The translations under genes were made by a program, and so were the position numbers. 64,000 nucleotides of DNA, taken from positions 1 to 64,000 of the forward strand of contig JBCCVR010000004.1 in NCBI GenBank assembly GCA_039194995.1, given 5' to 3'. How positions within the stretch are numbered: the stretch's first letter is position 1; every line of letters starts with the position of its first letter. This document shows positions 8,809 through 17,069 of the stretch, one piece after another. Source of the stretch: CCY15215 sp039194995. Lineage in GTDB: Bacteria > Cyanobacteriota > Cyanobacteriia > Cyanobacteriales > Spirulinaceae. The notes under the pieces are model-generated. The model worked only from the letters and a program-made list of their open reading frames with translations, had not been told where the DNA came from and ran no database searches.

Positions 8809-9930
8809 TTGACTATTTCTCAACCGCGATCGGGATTTACTTTACCTGTTTTTGCCTGTGCTGCTGCTGTGGCTGCGTTGCGCTACCTCCAGCAACAAAT
8901 CCCTTTAGAAACGGTAAAAATCGATCTCATCGAACCCCCAGAAACTACCGAAATTCCCATCGCACAAGTCGCTAAAATTAGCGATCGCTCTGCTTTAGCC
9001 ATGACTCACAGCGATCCCGGCGATAATTTGGATTTAACCCGCAATACCCCCATTTGGGCAATCGTAGAATGGCGAGATAATCGCGATCGACTTCCGCAAA
9101 TTACGATTGAAGGAGGAGAAGGAATTGGCAAACAACGCGATCGCGACGGACAAGCGGCAATTTATGCTTATGCTACCCGATTATTACAGCAGAATTTGCA
9201 AATTTTCCTTTCTCCCCACGAAGCCATTACCGTTAAAATTATCCTGCCAGAAGGACGCAAGTTAGCTCAACGCACCTCGAATGAAGCCTTTGGCGTAATT
9301 GAAGGACTTTCTCTATTAGGGACGACGGGAATTAGTCAGCCTTTAAGTTCTCCTCAACAGTTAGAAATTTATCGAGAAGAATTAACCGAAAAAGCAGCAA
9401 AATTCGGTTGTTTGGTATTCTGTGTGGGAGAAAATGGGCTGGCTTTGGCTCGCAGTTCGGGAATTAACCCCGATCGCCTTGTTAAAACTGCCAATTGGTT
9501 GGGTCCTTTGTTCGTCGCGGCGGGAGTTTTGGGGGTGCGATCGCTACTCCTCTTCGGCTATCACGGCAAGCTGATCAAACTCGCTGGCGGTATCTTCCAC
9601 ACCCATCACCACCTCGCCGACGGACGTTTGGAGATTTTTACCGCCCATTGTGCCAAAATCGGTTTACCCGCCCCGATTCTCGCCGATATTTTCCACAGTC
9701 CCACTACAGAAGCCGCCTTGCAATACCTGCGGGAAGTTGCCCCCGAAAGCGTCGATCGCATCTATGCCTCCCTTGCTGAAACCATCGATCGCCGCAGCCG
9801 AGAATATATTCGCAAACACTGCGATCGCGATGTTGGTATCGGTTCGATCCTCTTCGATCGCGATCGGAAAATAATTGTTAAAAGTCAACAGGCAACAACA
9901 CTTTTTCCCGATTGTGGTATAATACTCTGA
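8809..9930 (+). CDS. cbiD: Cobalt-precorrin-5B C(1)-methyltransferase
   Basis: 373 residues. CbiD methylates C1 of cobalt-precorrin-5B with S-adenosylmethionine in anaerobic-type cobalamin synthesis. The N-terminus RSGFTLPVFACAAAVAAL and the EAITVKIILPEGRKLAQRTSNEAFGVIEGLSLLGTTGI region are typical, as is the FGYHGKLIKLAGGIFHTHHH segment. The frame has an upstream stop at 8800 and no ATG before residue 65, so a TTG start at 8809 is the only start that preserves the conserved N-terminus. No cobalamin riboswitch is seen. Confidence 0.92.
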   Translation: MTISQPRSGFTLPVFACAAAVAALRYLQQQIPLETVKIDLIEPPETTEIPIAQVAKISDRSALAMTHSDPGDNLDLTRNTPIWAIVEWRDNRDRLPQITIEGGEGIGKQRDRDGQAAIYAYATRLLQQNLQIFLSPHEAITVKIILPEGRKLAQRTSNEAFGVIEGLSLLGTTGISQPLSSPQQLEIYREELTEKAAKFGCLVFCVGENGLALARSSGINPDRLVKTANWLGPLFVAAGVLGVRSLLLFGYHGKLIKLAGGIFHTHHHLADGRLEIFTAHCAKIGLPAPILADIFHSPTTEAALQYLREVAPESVDRIYASLAETIDRRSREYIRKHCDRDVGIGSILFDRDRKIIVKSQQATTLFPDCGIIL

Positions 9931-10382
9931 ATAACTAATTAATATTTAACAAGCCTTTGATTATAAGGCATTCTTGCTTGCTGTCTCATTGATTCGCTTT
10001 CTAGATTGGGTGGAGGAATCCCTCAATTTGTAAAAATCATTGTACCAATTCTCAATTGGGAAATCCCGATCGGATCTAGGTTTATCTCTTAGAATCTGTA
10101 ATTACTATTTGAAGAATTGGTGAGAATTGGTGAGAATTGGTACTACGATGTGGAGTTTTTTGCAACTAGAGTTTGCGATCGGCTTGACTCCTGATAATTG
10201 AGAATGTTTTTTAACTCATAATTTTGAGCGCCTATCTAGATTCTGCGATTTTATTTCGCCATCTAAAAGGGTCTACTTGACTGCATCTGCATTTAATCTT
10301 CTGTTTTTGAATTAAAACTCAAACCGCTTCTTCTTAGACCATCGCCGCGATCGGCTTGGCTTCGCATACCTAAATATAATCT
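9931..10382. other. Long leader before guaA
   Basis: 452 bases without a supported gene. It contains the short tandem repeat at 10114-10142. I found no tRNA and no recognisable riboswitch. The length leaves room for a 5' leader or small RNA but nothing specific is visible. Confidence 0.4.
10114..10142. repeat. Decamer tandem repeat GAATTGGTGA
   Basis: Three consecutive copies of GAATTGG at 10-base spacing (GAATTGGTGA twice, then GAATTGGTAC). Ten bases is close to one helical turn, so the copies lie on one DNA face. Related half-motifs (accaattctcaattgg) lie about 75 bases upstream. Confidence 0.6.
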
Positions 10383-12008
10383 ATGACCACTCAAACCCGA
10401 CCTAACGTCACTGTAGAGACTTTGCCACCAAAGTCCATAGAAACCAGTATCAATCGCCAAACCATCGCGATTCTAGACTTTGGTTCCCAATATTCGGAAC
10501 TCATCGCCAGACGCATTCGAGAAACGCAAGTATATTCAGAAGTTCTCTCCTATCGTACCACCGCCGAACACCTCGCCAAACTCAACCCCAAAGGGATTAT
10601 CCTTTCGGGAGGGCCTAGCTCTGTTTATGACGAATTTGCTCCTCATTGCGATCGCGGCATTTGGGATTTAGGCATTCCCATTCTCGGGGTTTGTTACGGG
10701 ATGCAATTAATGGTACAGCAATTGGGCGGCTCTGTGGAACGAGCCAAACAAGCAGAATACGGCAAAGCCTCCCTCATCATTGACGATCCCACCGATCTGC
10801 TCACCAACGTAGAAGACAAATCGACCATGTGGATGAGTCACGGGGATTCCTGTATGGAACTGCCCGCAGGATTCGATATTCTCGCTCATACCGAGAATAC
10901 GCGCTGCGCCGCGATCGCCGACCACGAAAAACACCTCTACGGCGTGCAGTTTCACCCCGAGGTCGTTCATTCCACCGACGGACAAGCACTGATCCGTAAT
11001 TTTGTCTATCACATTTGCGATTGCGAACCCACTTGGACAACGGAAACTTTTGTCGAAGAATCCATTCGGGAAATTCGCGCCAAAGTCGGCGATAAACGGG
11101 TTCTTCTCGCCCTCTCCGGCGGCGTGGACTCCTCAACCCTCGCCTTTTTAATGCACGAAGCCATCGGCGATCGCCTCACCTGTATGTTCATCGATCAGGG
11201 TTTCATGCGCAAAGGAGAACCGGAACGACTGGTGGAGATTTTCGATCGCCAGTTTCACATTTCCGTCGAATACGTGAACGCCCGAGAGCGTTTCCTCGCT
11301 AAACTCGACGGCATCACCGATCCCGAAGAAAAACGCCGCCGCATCGGTCACGAATTTATCCGGGTCTTTGAAGAAGAATCCCAACGCCTCGGACCCTTTG
11401 ATTATCTGGCTCAAGGAACCCTCTATCCCGACGTGATCGAATCTGCCGATACCAACGTGGATCCGAAAACCGGGGAACGGGTTGCGGTGAAAATTAAAAG
11501 CCATCATAACGTCGGCGGACTGCCCAAAAATCTGCAATTCAAACTGATCGAACCTCTGCGGAAACTCTTCAAAGATGAAGTGCGCAAAGTCGGCACTGCA
11601 ATCGGACTCCCCTCGGAAATCATCCGCCGCCATCCCTTCCCAGGGCCTGGTTTAGCCATTCGCATTATTGGCGAAGTCACCTCCGAACGCTTGAATATTT
11701 TACGGGATGCAGATTTTGTCGTGCGCGATGAAATCCAAAAACAGGGCAAATACAACGACTTCTGGCAAGCCTTCGCCGTTCTCCTGCCCATTCGTAGTGT
11801 TGGCGTGATGGGCGATCGGCGCACTTACGCCCATCCCGTTGTCTTGCGTTTTGTCTCCAGCGAAGACGGCATGACGGCAGATTGGTCGCGAGTCCCTTAC
11901 GACCTCCTCGAAACAATTTCCAATCGCATCGTTAATGAAGTCAAGGGCGTAAATCGCGTGGTTTACGATATTACCTCCAAACCCCCCGGAACCATTGAAT
12001 GGGAATAA
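10383..12008 (+). CDS. guaA: GMP synthase (glutamine-hydrolysing)
   Basis: 541 residues. GuaA converts XMP to GMP using glutamine and ATP. The N-terminal class I amidotransferase half has the catalytic Cys in LGVCYGMQLM and His/Glu in GVQFHPEVVHS. The ATP pyrophosphatase half has the PP-loop ALSGGVDSSTLAFL. The C-terminal dimerisation domain ends in the canonical TSKPPGTIEWE. Residues 1-26 are a short extension before the conserved IAILDFGSQYSELIARR. All catalytic residues are present. A strong hairpin follows the stop. Confidence 0.97.
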   Translation: MTTQTRPNVTVETLPPKSIETSINRQTIAILDFGSQYSELIARRIRETQVYSEVLSYRTTAEHLAKLNPKGIILSGGPSSVYDEFAPHCDRGIWDLGIPILGVCYGMQLMVQQLGGSVERAKQAEYGKASLIIDDPTDLLTNVEDKSTMWMSHGDSCMELPAGFDILAHTENTRCAAIADHEKHLYGVQFHPEVVHSTDGQALIRNFVYHICDCEPTWTTETFVEESIREIRAKVGDKRVLLALSGGVDSSTLAFLMHEAIGDRLTCMFIDQGFMRKGEPERLVEIFDRQFHISVEYVNARERFLAKLDGITDPEEKRRRIGHEFIRVFEEESQRLGPFDYLAQGTLYPDVIESADTNVDPKTGERVAVKIKSHHNVGGLPKNLQFKLIEPLRKLFKDEVRKVGTAIGLPSEIIRRHPFPGPGLAIRIIGEVTSERLNILRDADFVVRDEIQKQGKYNDFWQAFAVLLPIRSVGVMGDRRTYAHPVVLRFVSSEDGMTADWSRVPYDLLETISNRIVNEVKGVNRVVYDITSKPPGTIEWE

Positions 12009-12029
12009 TCCCTTCGCGATCGCTGACTG

Positions 12030-12062
12030 CATCTTCTTCCCGATAGCGACGGAAAGAAGATG
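12030..12062 (+). terminator. Hairpin downstream of guaA
   Basis: CATCTTCTT pairs with AAGAAGATG, extended by CCG/CGG after one mismatch, with a 7-base loop, 21 bases after the guaA stop. A T-rich stretch (TATTTTTATAG) follows shortly after. Likely intrinsic terminator or transcript-stabilising hairpin. Confidence 0.65.
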
Positions 12063-12102
12063 TAAGCTATTTTTATAGAAGATGACAGCCTTCCCAGTTA
12101 GC

Positions 12103-12471
12103 ATGAATCAACCCAATAAACCCGCTTTAATGCGTCCGAAACCGCGTCCTCAAGGGGAAAAAGCATCCAAAAGCCCGACTCCCGCCAGCTCCCAAGAAGT
12201 CGCTGCCCCCAAACCGACTCCCACCGTCCCGAGCAAGCCTTCGATATCCGTCCCCAGTAAGCCGCAAAAAGTCCCCAAACCCCGCAAAGTCGAGCCAATT
12301 TGGGAGCATGACGGATTGAAAGCCGGAGACGAGATCGCGCTTCCCTATAGCGGTCAAACTGTCACCGTGACTCAGTTTTTTAAAACCATTAGCGATACTT
12401 GGTATGTGGCTTTTGAAGGCGGTTGCGCCCATCAAGAAGCCGTAACGGTTGTGTCAAAGCAGGAAGGATAA
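12103..12471 (+). CDS. Proline-rich small protein, conserved-type hypothetical
   Basis: About 122 residues from the ATG at 12103; an in-frame ATG at 12082 would add seven residues, and neither has a clear ribosome binding site. The first 70 residues are disordered and dominated by Pro, Lys and Ser (PKP, PSKP repeats). The last 55 form a compact domain with WEHDGLKAGDEIALPYSGQTVTVTQF and a WYVAFEGG segment, resembling a small SH3-like beta barrel. Function unknown. It follows guaA and ends in its own terminator. Confidence 0.65.
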   Translation: MNQPNKPALMRPKPRPQGEKASKSPTPASSQEVAAPKPTPTVPSKPSISVPSKPQKVPKPRKVEPIWEHDGLKAGDEIALPYSGQTVTVTQFFKTISDTWYVAFEGGCAHQEAVTVVSKQEG

Positions 12472-12477
12472 CGACTG

Positions 12478-12511
12478 AGGGAAGAAGGCTAAAAATATCG
12501 TCCTTCTCCCT
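12478..12511 (+). terminator. Intrinsic terminator after the Pro-rich gene
   Basis: AGGGAAGAAGG pairs with CCTTCTCCCT (one bulged A) around a 13-base loop, followed by the T-rich run TAACTTTTCTGTTTTG. It lies between convergent genes. Confidence 0.7.
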
Positions 12512-12536
12512 TAACTTTTCTGTTTTGCTAAGGGAA

Positions 12537-13181
12537 TTAATTGGAATAAAGAGAGTTTGACGATCGCGATCGTCGGCGATCGGTGGAATAATTTGCAGTA
12601 AACCAGGACAGCCAAGGCGACCAATTTTGCACCAAATCCGCTAATTCTGCATACCCTTCAATATAGGGATGAATGCCATCATTTTCTCGCACTTCTTGCA
12701 TCCACGCGACAGAGGATCGCAAGGGCGTAAAGATATCGAGATAGGGAATATCTAATTCTATACAAACCGAAAAAAACGCTTCTGAGAGGCGATAGATTCT
12801 TTGATTGTGTTGAGTATTGGCAACCGGAGGCGGCCCGATCGCCAGAACGGGAAATGACTTTTTAGCAACATTGAGAATATTGTAAGTATTACTTAAAGAA
12901 TCTCGCAATCCTAACCGAGGTCGTCCCCTTGTGAGGGCGGTATCATTGACCCCAAACGAAAAGACAACATGATTTTTTTCTCCTGGTTGAAAGCGATAAG
13001 ATAGTTCCCGCAACCATCGTTTTTTGATATCCGCACTGGTATCCTGACGAACGCCCAAATTATAAATTGTAAATTGATATCCCCGTAACGCCGTTTCCCC
13101 GCACAGTCTTCCCACCCAACCCAAATACTCCGGATCCCCCGTCCCACAGACGAAGGAATCCCCAATAAATGCAATTTCCAT
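12537..13181 (-). CDS. SGNH/GDSL-family hydrolase
   Basis: 214 residues. Block I GDSFVCGTGDPE (nucleophile Ser10) is at the N-terminus, the block III-type SFGVNDT with the oxyanion Asn lies near residue 76, and the catalytic DGIHPYIEGY (Asp and His) is near residue 163. All triad residues are present. The family comprises esterases, lipases and acyl hydrolases; the substrate is unknown. No signal peptide, so cytoplasmic action is expected. Confidence 0.88.
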   Translation of the reverse strand: MEIAFIGDSFVCGTGDPEYLGWVGRLCGETALRGYQFTIYNLGVRQDTSADIKKRWLRELSYRFQPGEKNHVVFSFGVNDTALTRGRPRLGLRDSLSNTYNILNVAKKSFPVLAIGPPPVANTQHNQRIYRLSEAFFSVCIELDIPYLDIFTPLRSSVAWMQEVRENDGIHPYIEGYAELADLVQNWSPWLSWFTANYSTDRRRSRSSNSLYSN

Positions 13182-13289
13182 GTTTTCATTTGCCCGATAG
13201 CACCCTTTTTTTTATATTTTTAGCGATCGCCCCACAGAAAAAATGCTATCCTAGAGGATGCTGTCAAAATTTACAGAACGCAGGCAAAC

Positions 13290-13592
13290 ATGGCAAAAAA
13301 GAGCATGATCGAGCGCGAAAAAAAGCGCAAGAAATTAGTTGAAAAATACGCCGCGAAGCGCGAAGCCCTCAAAGAACAAATGAAGCAAGCCCAAACCCCC
13401 TTAGAACGGCTGGAAATCCAGAGAAAAATGCAACGCTTGCCGCTGAATAGCTCCAAAGTGCGCGTTCGCAATCGCTGTATGGTAACGGGTCGTCCTAGAG
13501 GATACTATCGCGATTTCGGTCTTTCCCGCCACGTCATCCGCGAGTGGGCCCACGAAGGACTGTTACCCGGTGTCGTCAAATCTAGCTGGTAA
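13290..13592 (+). CDS. rpsN: 30S ribosomal protein S14
   Basis: 100 residues, the zinc-free long form. The C-terminal signature NRCMVTGRPRGYYRDFGLSRHVIREWAHEGLLPGV is canonical and the N-terminus is Lys-rich. S14 assembles in the head of the small subunit near the A site. As usual in cyanobacteria, it stands alone rather than in the spc operon. A TATCCT sequence 35-40 bases upstream could be its -10 element. Confidence 0.97.
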   Translation: MAKKSMIEREKKRKKLVEKYAAKREALKEQMKQAQTPLERLEIQRKMQRLPLNSSKVRVRNRCMVTGRPRGYYRDFGLSRHVIREWAHEGLLPGVVKSSW

Positions 13593-13609
13593 GTTGGGAA
13601 AACTCTCAA

Positions 13610-13641
13610 AATTTTGAATTCTGAATTTTGAACTTTGAATT
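13610..13641. repeat. TTTTGAATT/CTGAATTTTGAACTTTGAATT tract
   Basis: Imperfect tandem TTTGAA/TTTTGAATT units just after rpsN. A common kind of cyanobacterial intergenic tract with no assigned function. Confidence 0.5.
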
Positions 13642-13645
13642 GATA

Positions 13646-13978
13646 TCACTCGCCGCAACAGCGATCGATCCCCAAACTGTCCAAGATCAGATCGCTGACG
13701 GCATTGGCAACAGCAAACTCGCCATAAAAGCTCTGGCTAAAGTCAAATGCCTGCATCTCCGTCACGATCGCAATGACCAAAGATCCGAGATCGTTCTCTC
13801 CTTCCAAACGCTGACGCACGAAAATCTGAGCCGCGCGTTTGGCGATCTTGTGGTTGACGGGTTCCGGTAGAAACTCGCCATTGAGCCTAGTTAGCAAATT
13901 TTTATGCAACCACTCCCCCTCAACGTCGGAGTTTTTCAGGGGGGGTAGGGTAACGGGTGGAATTGGATCGGACATCAT
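13646..13978 (-). CDS. Conserved-type hypothetical protein
   Basis: 110 residues, start MMSDPIPPVTLPPL, Pro-rich for the first 15 residues, then a helical domain (RLNGEFLPEPVNHKIAKRAAQIFVRQRLEGENDLGSLVIAIVTEMQAFDFS region). It has no signal peptide, membrane helix or recognised motif. The amino acid composition and the Pro-rich opening look like a real protein rather than the overlapping plus-strand frame at 13628-13870. Function unknown. Confidence 0.65.
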   Translation of the reverse strand: MMSDPIPPVTLPPLKNSDVEGEWLHKNLLTRLNGEFLPEPVNHKIAKRAAQIFVRQRLEGENDLGSLVIAIVTEMQAFDFSQSFYGEFAVANAVSDLILDSLGIDRCCGE

Positions 13979-14288
13979 TTTTAGGTTGGCGATCGCCTTA
14001 TAACGTTAAGTTTTTAAATCTTATCGAAAATTTTATCGATTATTTCTCTGCATTGTACCCGAGGACGGTTTGAGAAACTGTCTATCGGGCGATCGATCGC
14101 GCCACAAAATTAATTAAAAATTTATTGAAAAGAATTCGGAATCTCCCTTGGAAACATTGTAGATTATTCGGGCCGCAGTATTTTGACTCAAACATCAAAT
14201 GTTCGGCGATCCGCCCCCATCTACCCCACCCCTGTCCCCAAAAAACCAGCCATCATAGAAATATCTGGATTTCCCCCGAGGAGGAAGC

Positions 14289-14339
14289 ATGAACTTTTAT
14301 TGCTTTACATGCGTCTATAGATGTAGTAAACTAAAGTAA
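14289..14339 (+). CDS. Possible 16-residue micro-ORF or leader peptide
   Basis: ATG at 14289 preceded by GAGGAGGAAGC, one of the best Shine-Dalgarno matches in the window. The peptide MNFYCFTCVYRCSKLK is rich in Cys and aromatic residues. The stop overlaps the start of a hairpin (AAGTCA-TAA-TGACTT). It may be a leader peptide for the sigma factor gene 290 bases on, or a short peptide gene. Not recognised; could be chance. Confidence 0.3.
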   Translation: MNFYCFTCVYRCSKLK

Positions 14340-14353
14340 AGTCATAATGACTT
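14339..14353. promoter_or_regulatory. Small inverted repeat after micro-ORF
   Basis: AAGTCA-TAA-TGACTT, directly followed by CGTTTTAAAAACG, a second self-complementary stretch. The two could act as stacked hairpins at the end of the micro-ORF transcript or as an operator. Confidence 0.3.
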
Positions 14354-14456
14354 CGTTTTAAAAACGATTTTCAATTGGAGTAAACGAGTAAGAGGGTCGA
14401 GCAAGAGTAATGACCTCAAATAAAAATTGAGATTCCCTAAATTCCTCCAACTCAAT

Positions 14457-14606
14457 TCAATCACCCAATTCAATCACCACGTTGTAAAAGCTCGCGATCG
14501 GAAAAAGTAGAGGCTTCCCGATTGTTGTTTCTCCCGCATCCAACCAAACATTATAGGGCATTTTCCCACGAGAACCAATCGGAGCAACGATAAGAATTTC
14601 TGCCAT
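14457..14606 (-). CDS. Possible 49-residue hypothetical protein
   Basis: Short open frame on the reverse strand from ATG at 14606 to TGA at 14457, translating as MAEILIVAPIGSRGKMPYNV... and ending VVIELGD. The pattern of hydrophobic and charged residues looks protein-like, but there is no good ribosome binding site and I recognise no family. It is divergent from the sigma factor gene with only 21 bases between the starts, so its promoter would have to overlap that gene. Confidence 0.3.
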   Translation of the reverse strand: MAEILIVAPIGSRGKMPYNVWLDAGETTIGKPLLFPIASFYNVVIELGD

Positions 14607-14627
14607 TAAGGAGTCACGAAAAGTAAG

Positions 14628-15617
14628 ATGCCAACAGCGAAACTCGAAACAAAAATGAAATCTCCGACCATTTCTGCGGATATGGTTCGCACCTATTTAC
14701 GGGAAATTGGCCGGGTACCCTTGCTCTCCCACGAACAGGAAATTCTCTACGGCAAACAAGTTCAACAATTAATGTTATTGTTGGAAGAAAGGGAAGTATT
14801 GCTGGAAAAATGGCAGCGAGAACCAACGAGATCGGAATGGTCTAAGCAGGTTAATTTAAGCGAAAACGAATTAGATAAACTGTTGGGTCAAGGGCGGCGT
14901 GCCAAACAGAAAATGATCGAAGCTAATTTGCGTTTAGTGGTGGCGATCGCCAAGAAATACCAAAAGCGAAATATGGAATTTCTAGACCTCATCCAAGAAG
15001 GAACCCTTGGTTTAGAACGCGGTGTAGAAAAGTTCGATCCCACCAAAGGATATAAGTTTTCGACCTATGCGTATTGGTGGATTCGTCAGGCAATTACAAG
15101 AGCGATCGCCCAACAATCTCGTGCCATTCGCCTGCCCATTCATATCACCGAAAAGCTCAATAAAATTAAGCGCGTGCAACGAGAGATCTCGCAAAAAATG
15201 GGACGCAGTGCCACCCCAAAAGAAATCGCTTCAGAATTGGGTTTGGAAACCGCTCAAATTCGCGAATATTTGAGTATTGCCCGTCAACCGATTTCTCTCG
15301 ATATGCGAGTCGGAGATAACCAAGATACGGAATTGTCGGAACTCTTAGAAGATGAAAATGCCTCTCCCGATGATTATCTGACCCAAGAATCCTTGCGTCA
15401 AGATTTAAGCAATATGATGGCAGAATTAACGCCCCAACAGCGCAACGTAATTGCTCTGCGCTATGGCTTAAAAGACGGAAAAACCCTCTCACTTGCGAAA
15501 ATTGGTAAGGAACTCAATATCAGCCGAGAACGAGTGCGACAGCTTGAAAATCAGGCACTTTCCCATCTCCGCAAACGTCGAGCAAAAGTACAAGAATATG
15601 TTTATCAACTAGCGTAG
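14628..15617 (+). CDS. Group 2 sigma-70 family factor (SigB/SigD-like)
   Basis: 329 residues. It has region 1.2 (VRTYLREIGRVPLLSHEQEI), region 2 with the -10-binding NMEFLDLIQEGTLGLERGVEKFDPTKGYKFSTYAYWWIRQAI segment, region 3, and region 4 with the -35-binding helix (ELNISRERVRQLENQAL). Region 1.1 of the primary sigma is absent and the length fits a group 2 factor, which in cyanobacteria directs adaptive responses to stress, light or nutrients. Which paralog (SigB, C, D or E) is not certain. AAGGAG lies 16 bases before the ATG. A perfect bidirectional terminator follows. Confidence 0.92.
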   Translation: MPTAKLETKMKSPTISADMVRTYLREIGRVPLLSHEQEILYGKQVQQLMLLLEEREVLLEKWQREPTRSEWSKQVNLSENELDKLLGQGRRAKQKMIEANLRLVVAIAKKYQKRNMEFLDLIQEGTLGLERGVEKFDPTKGYKFSTYAYWWIRQAITRAIAQQSRAIRLPIHITEKLNKIKRVQREISQKMGRSATPKEIASELGLETAQIREYLSIARQPISLDMRVGDNQDTELSELLEDENASPDDYLTQESLRQDLSNMMAELTPQQRNVIALRYGLKDGKTLSLAKIGKELNISRERVRQLENQALSHLRKRRAKVQEYVYQLA

Positions 15618-15635
15618 AATCGGCATAAAATTTTA

Positions 15636-15678
15636 AAAAATAGAGGAGAGTGGTGAAAAGTTACTCTCCTCTATTTTT
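15636..15678. terminator. Bidirectional terminator between sigma factor and thioesterase genes
   Basis: AAAAATAGAGGAGAGT pairs perfectly over 16 bases with ACTCTCCTCTATTTTT around an 11-base loop. It has a U-tract on each strand, so it can end both convergent genes. The right arm overlaps the last codons of the thioesterase gene. Confidence 0.9.
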
Positions 15679-16090
15679 CTGCTTTACGCTTGTCTCGAAT
15701 CCATTGTAAAATTTCTTGAGGTAAAGGCGATCGCCGCCGACTTCCAGCATGAATGCAAACGTGGCGAGTGATGGCCCGTGCTAGTGTTTTTTGAGGGGTG
15801 TTGAGCGGACAAATTTGATAGGCGATCTCGAACTCCGTCTCGCTGAGTTGTTGGGGTGTCAGTTCAATCTCGATGCGATCGCCGCAAAATAAAGGTCGCA
15901 AAAAGTCTGCCGAACTGTGTACGATCGGCATAACAAGATTGGAAGGACTAACGAGAGCCTTCAACTCCAATCCCGATCGCGCCAATGATTCTTCGTAGGC
16001 TTGATGGCATAATCTGAAAATATTAGCGAAATAAACAACGCCGGCTGCATCTGTATCGGAGAGGTAAATTGTTTGTTGAATATTGTACAT
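15671..16090 (-). CDS. 1,4-dihydroxy-2-naphthoyl-CoA thioesterase (hotdog fold)
   Basis: 139 residues. The hotdog-fold thioesterase motif LSDTDAAGVVYFANIFRLCHQAYEE is at the N-terminus, with the catalytic Asp in DTDAAG. It matches the cyanobacterial DHNA-CoA thioesterase group of the 4-hydroxybenzoyl-CoA thioesterase family. That enzyme hydrolyses 1,4-dihydroxy-2-naphthoyl-CoA in phylloquinone (vitamin K1) synthesis for photosystem I. Assignment to this substrate rests on the lineage and motif, not on genomic context; no other men genes are nearby. Confidence 0.8.
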   Translation of the reverse strand: MYNIQQTIYLSDTDAAGVVYFANIFRLCHQAYEESLARSGLELKALVSPSNLVMPIVHSSADFLRPLFCGDRIEIELTPQQLSETEFEIAYQICPLNTPQKTLARAITRHVCIHAGSRRRSPLPQEILQWIRDKRKAEK

Positions 16091-16096
16091 TTTTCG

Positions 16097-16125
16097 TTAT
16101 TAGTTATTGGTTATTAGTTATTGGT
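16097..16125. repeat. TTATTGGTTATTAG-type short repeat tract
   Basis: TTATTAGTTATTGGTTATTAGTTATTGG immediately upstream of the ABC ATPase start. Nearly the same tract occurs at 921-950. Intergenic spacer repeat; no role seen. Confidence 0.55.
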
Positions 16126-16137
16126 CAATTATCAGGT

Positions 16138-17037
16138 ATGCTAAAAATCGAAAATTTAAGTAAATCTTATCAGAAAAGATCTGTTTTGCAAGACTTGAGT
16201 TTTGAGGTGAGAACAGGGGAAATTTATGGGCTTCTCGGTCCGAATGGTGCGGGGAAAACAACAATCATTAATATTTTGTGTAATTTACTGCAACCCGATC
16301 GCGGTACAATTCTACTCAACGAACAGCTCATTTCTCGCACGAATTCGTATCAGATTGGCGTTGCGCCGCAGGAAAACCTACTCTATAAAAGTTTATCCTG
16401 TCGAGAAAATTTACAGTTTTTTGCCCGTCTCTATGGGTTAGATCGACAACAACAACGCGATCGCATTTCAACCGCTTTAGCCGCCGTGAATTTGAGCGAT
16501 CGTGCCAATAGTCTCGTCGAAACCCTCAGTGGTGGTATGAAACGACGTTTAAATCTAGCGATCGCTTTAGTTCACCAACCAAAATTCTTGATATTGGACG
16601 AACCAACAACGGGTTTGGATATTGAAACGCGATATGAATTATGGCATTTAATTCGCCAACTCCAGCAGGAAGGTATGACAATTTTACTGACGACTCATTT
16701 GTTAGATGAAGCTGAAAGACTGTGCGATCGCTTAGCAATTTTACAGGCAGGACAATTGTTGGTAGAGGGAGATTTATGTCACTTGCGCCAATGGGTTAAA
16801 GCCGAGGAAATCGTAACCATAAAAACACCAGAAGAAGATAAAGCGATCGCCCGAGGCAAAGAACTTGGATTTCCTCATCGTTATTATGGTGGCGATTTGG
16901 CTTTTTGGTTGCCAGAAGTGTTGGAATTAACAGAAATTATTGCTTGTTTTGAGAATATTACCTTAAACTCGCTTTCCCGTCAACCTGTTAGTTTAGAACA
17001 TATTTATTTAGAGGTGACCCGCGATCGGATATCATAA
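16138..17037 (+). CDS. ABC transporter ATP-binding protein
   Basis: 300 residues from the ATG at 16138; the open frame extends 23 codons upstream into a repeat tract overlapping the thioesterase gene and is not credible there. Walker A GPNGAGKTT, signature LSGGMKRRLNLA, Walker B FLILDEPTTGLD and the switch His (LTTHLLDEA) are all present, followed by a ~90-residue C-terminal extension typical of the CcmA/DrrA-type subfamily. No permease gene is adjacent, so the transported substrate is unknown. pabAB follows after 32 bases on the same strand. Confidence 0.9.
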   Translation: MLKIENLSKSYQKRSVLQDLSFEVRTGEIYGLLGPNGAGKTTIINILCNLLQPDRGTILLNEQLISRTNSYQIGVAPQENLLYKSLSCRENLQFFARLYGLDRQQQRDRISTALAAVNLSDRANSLVETLSGGMKRRLNLAIALVHQPKFLILDEPTTGLDIETRYELWHLIRQLQQEGMTILLTTHLLDEAERLCDRLAILQAGQLLVEGDLCHLRQWVKAEEIVTIKTPEEDKAIARGKELGFPHRYYGGDLAFWLPEVLELTEIIACFENITLNSLSRQPVSLEHIYLEVTRDRIS

Positions 17038-17069
17038 ATAACGTTTTTGCTGGTTCTGGAGAATGTTGG

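Larger units (their letters stand above)
13979..14456. other. Intergenic region upstream of sigma factor gene
   Basis: About 480 bases. It holds a 16-codon micro-ORF with a strong Shine-Dalgarno at 14289-14339 and a small inverted repeat at 14339-14353 directly after it. The rest shows nothing I can name. This layout could be a regulated leader of the sigma gene or a small-peptide gene. Confidence 0.4.

Noticed and set aside
9931..10382. Possible purine riboswitch or small RNA before guaA
   Set aside because: No conserved riboswitch core could be found by eye; only a short tandem repeat is visible.
11148..11633. 161-codon reverse frame inside guaA
   Set aside because: Shadow of guaA; long antisense frames are common in this codon usage.
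13628..13870. 80-codon plus-strand frame after rpsN
   Set aside because: Overlaps the minus-strand hypothetical gene at 13646-13978, which has the more protein-like composition.
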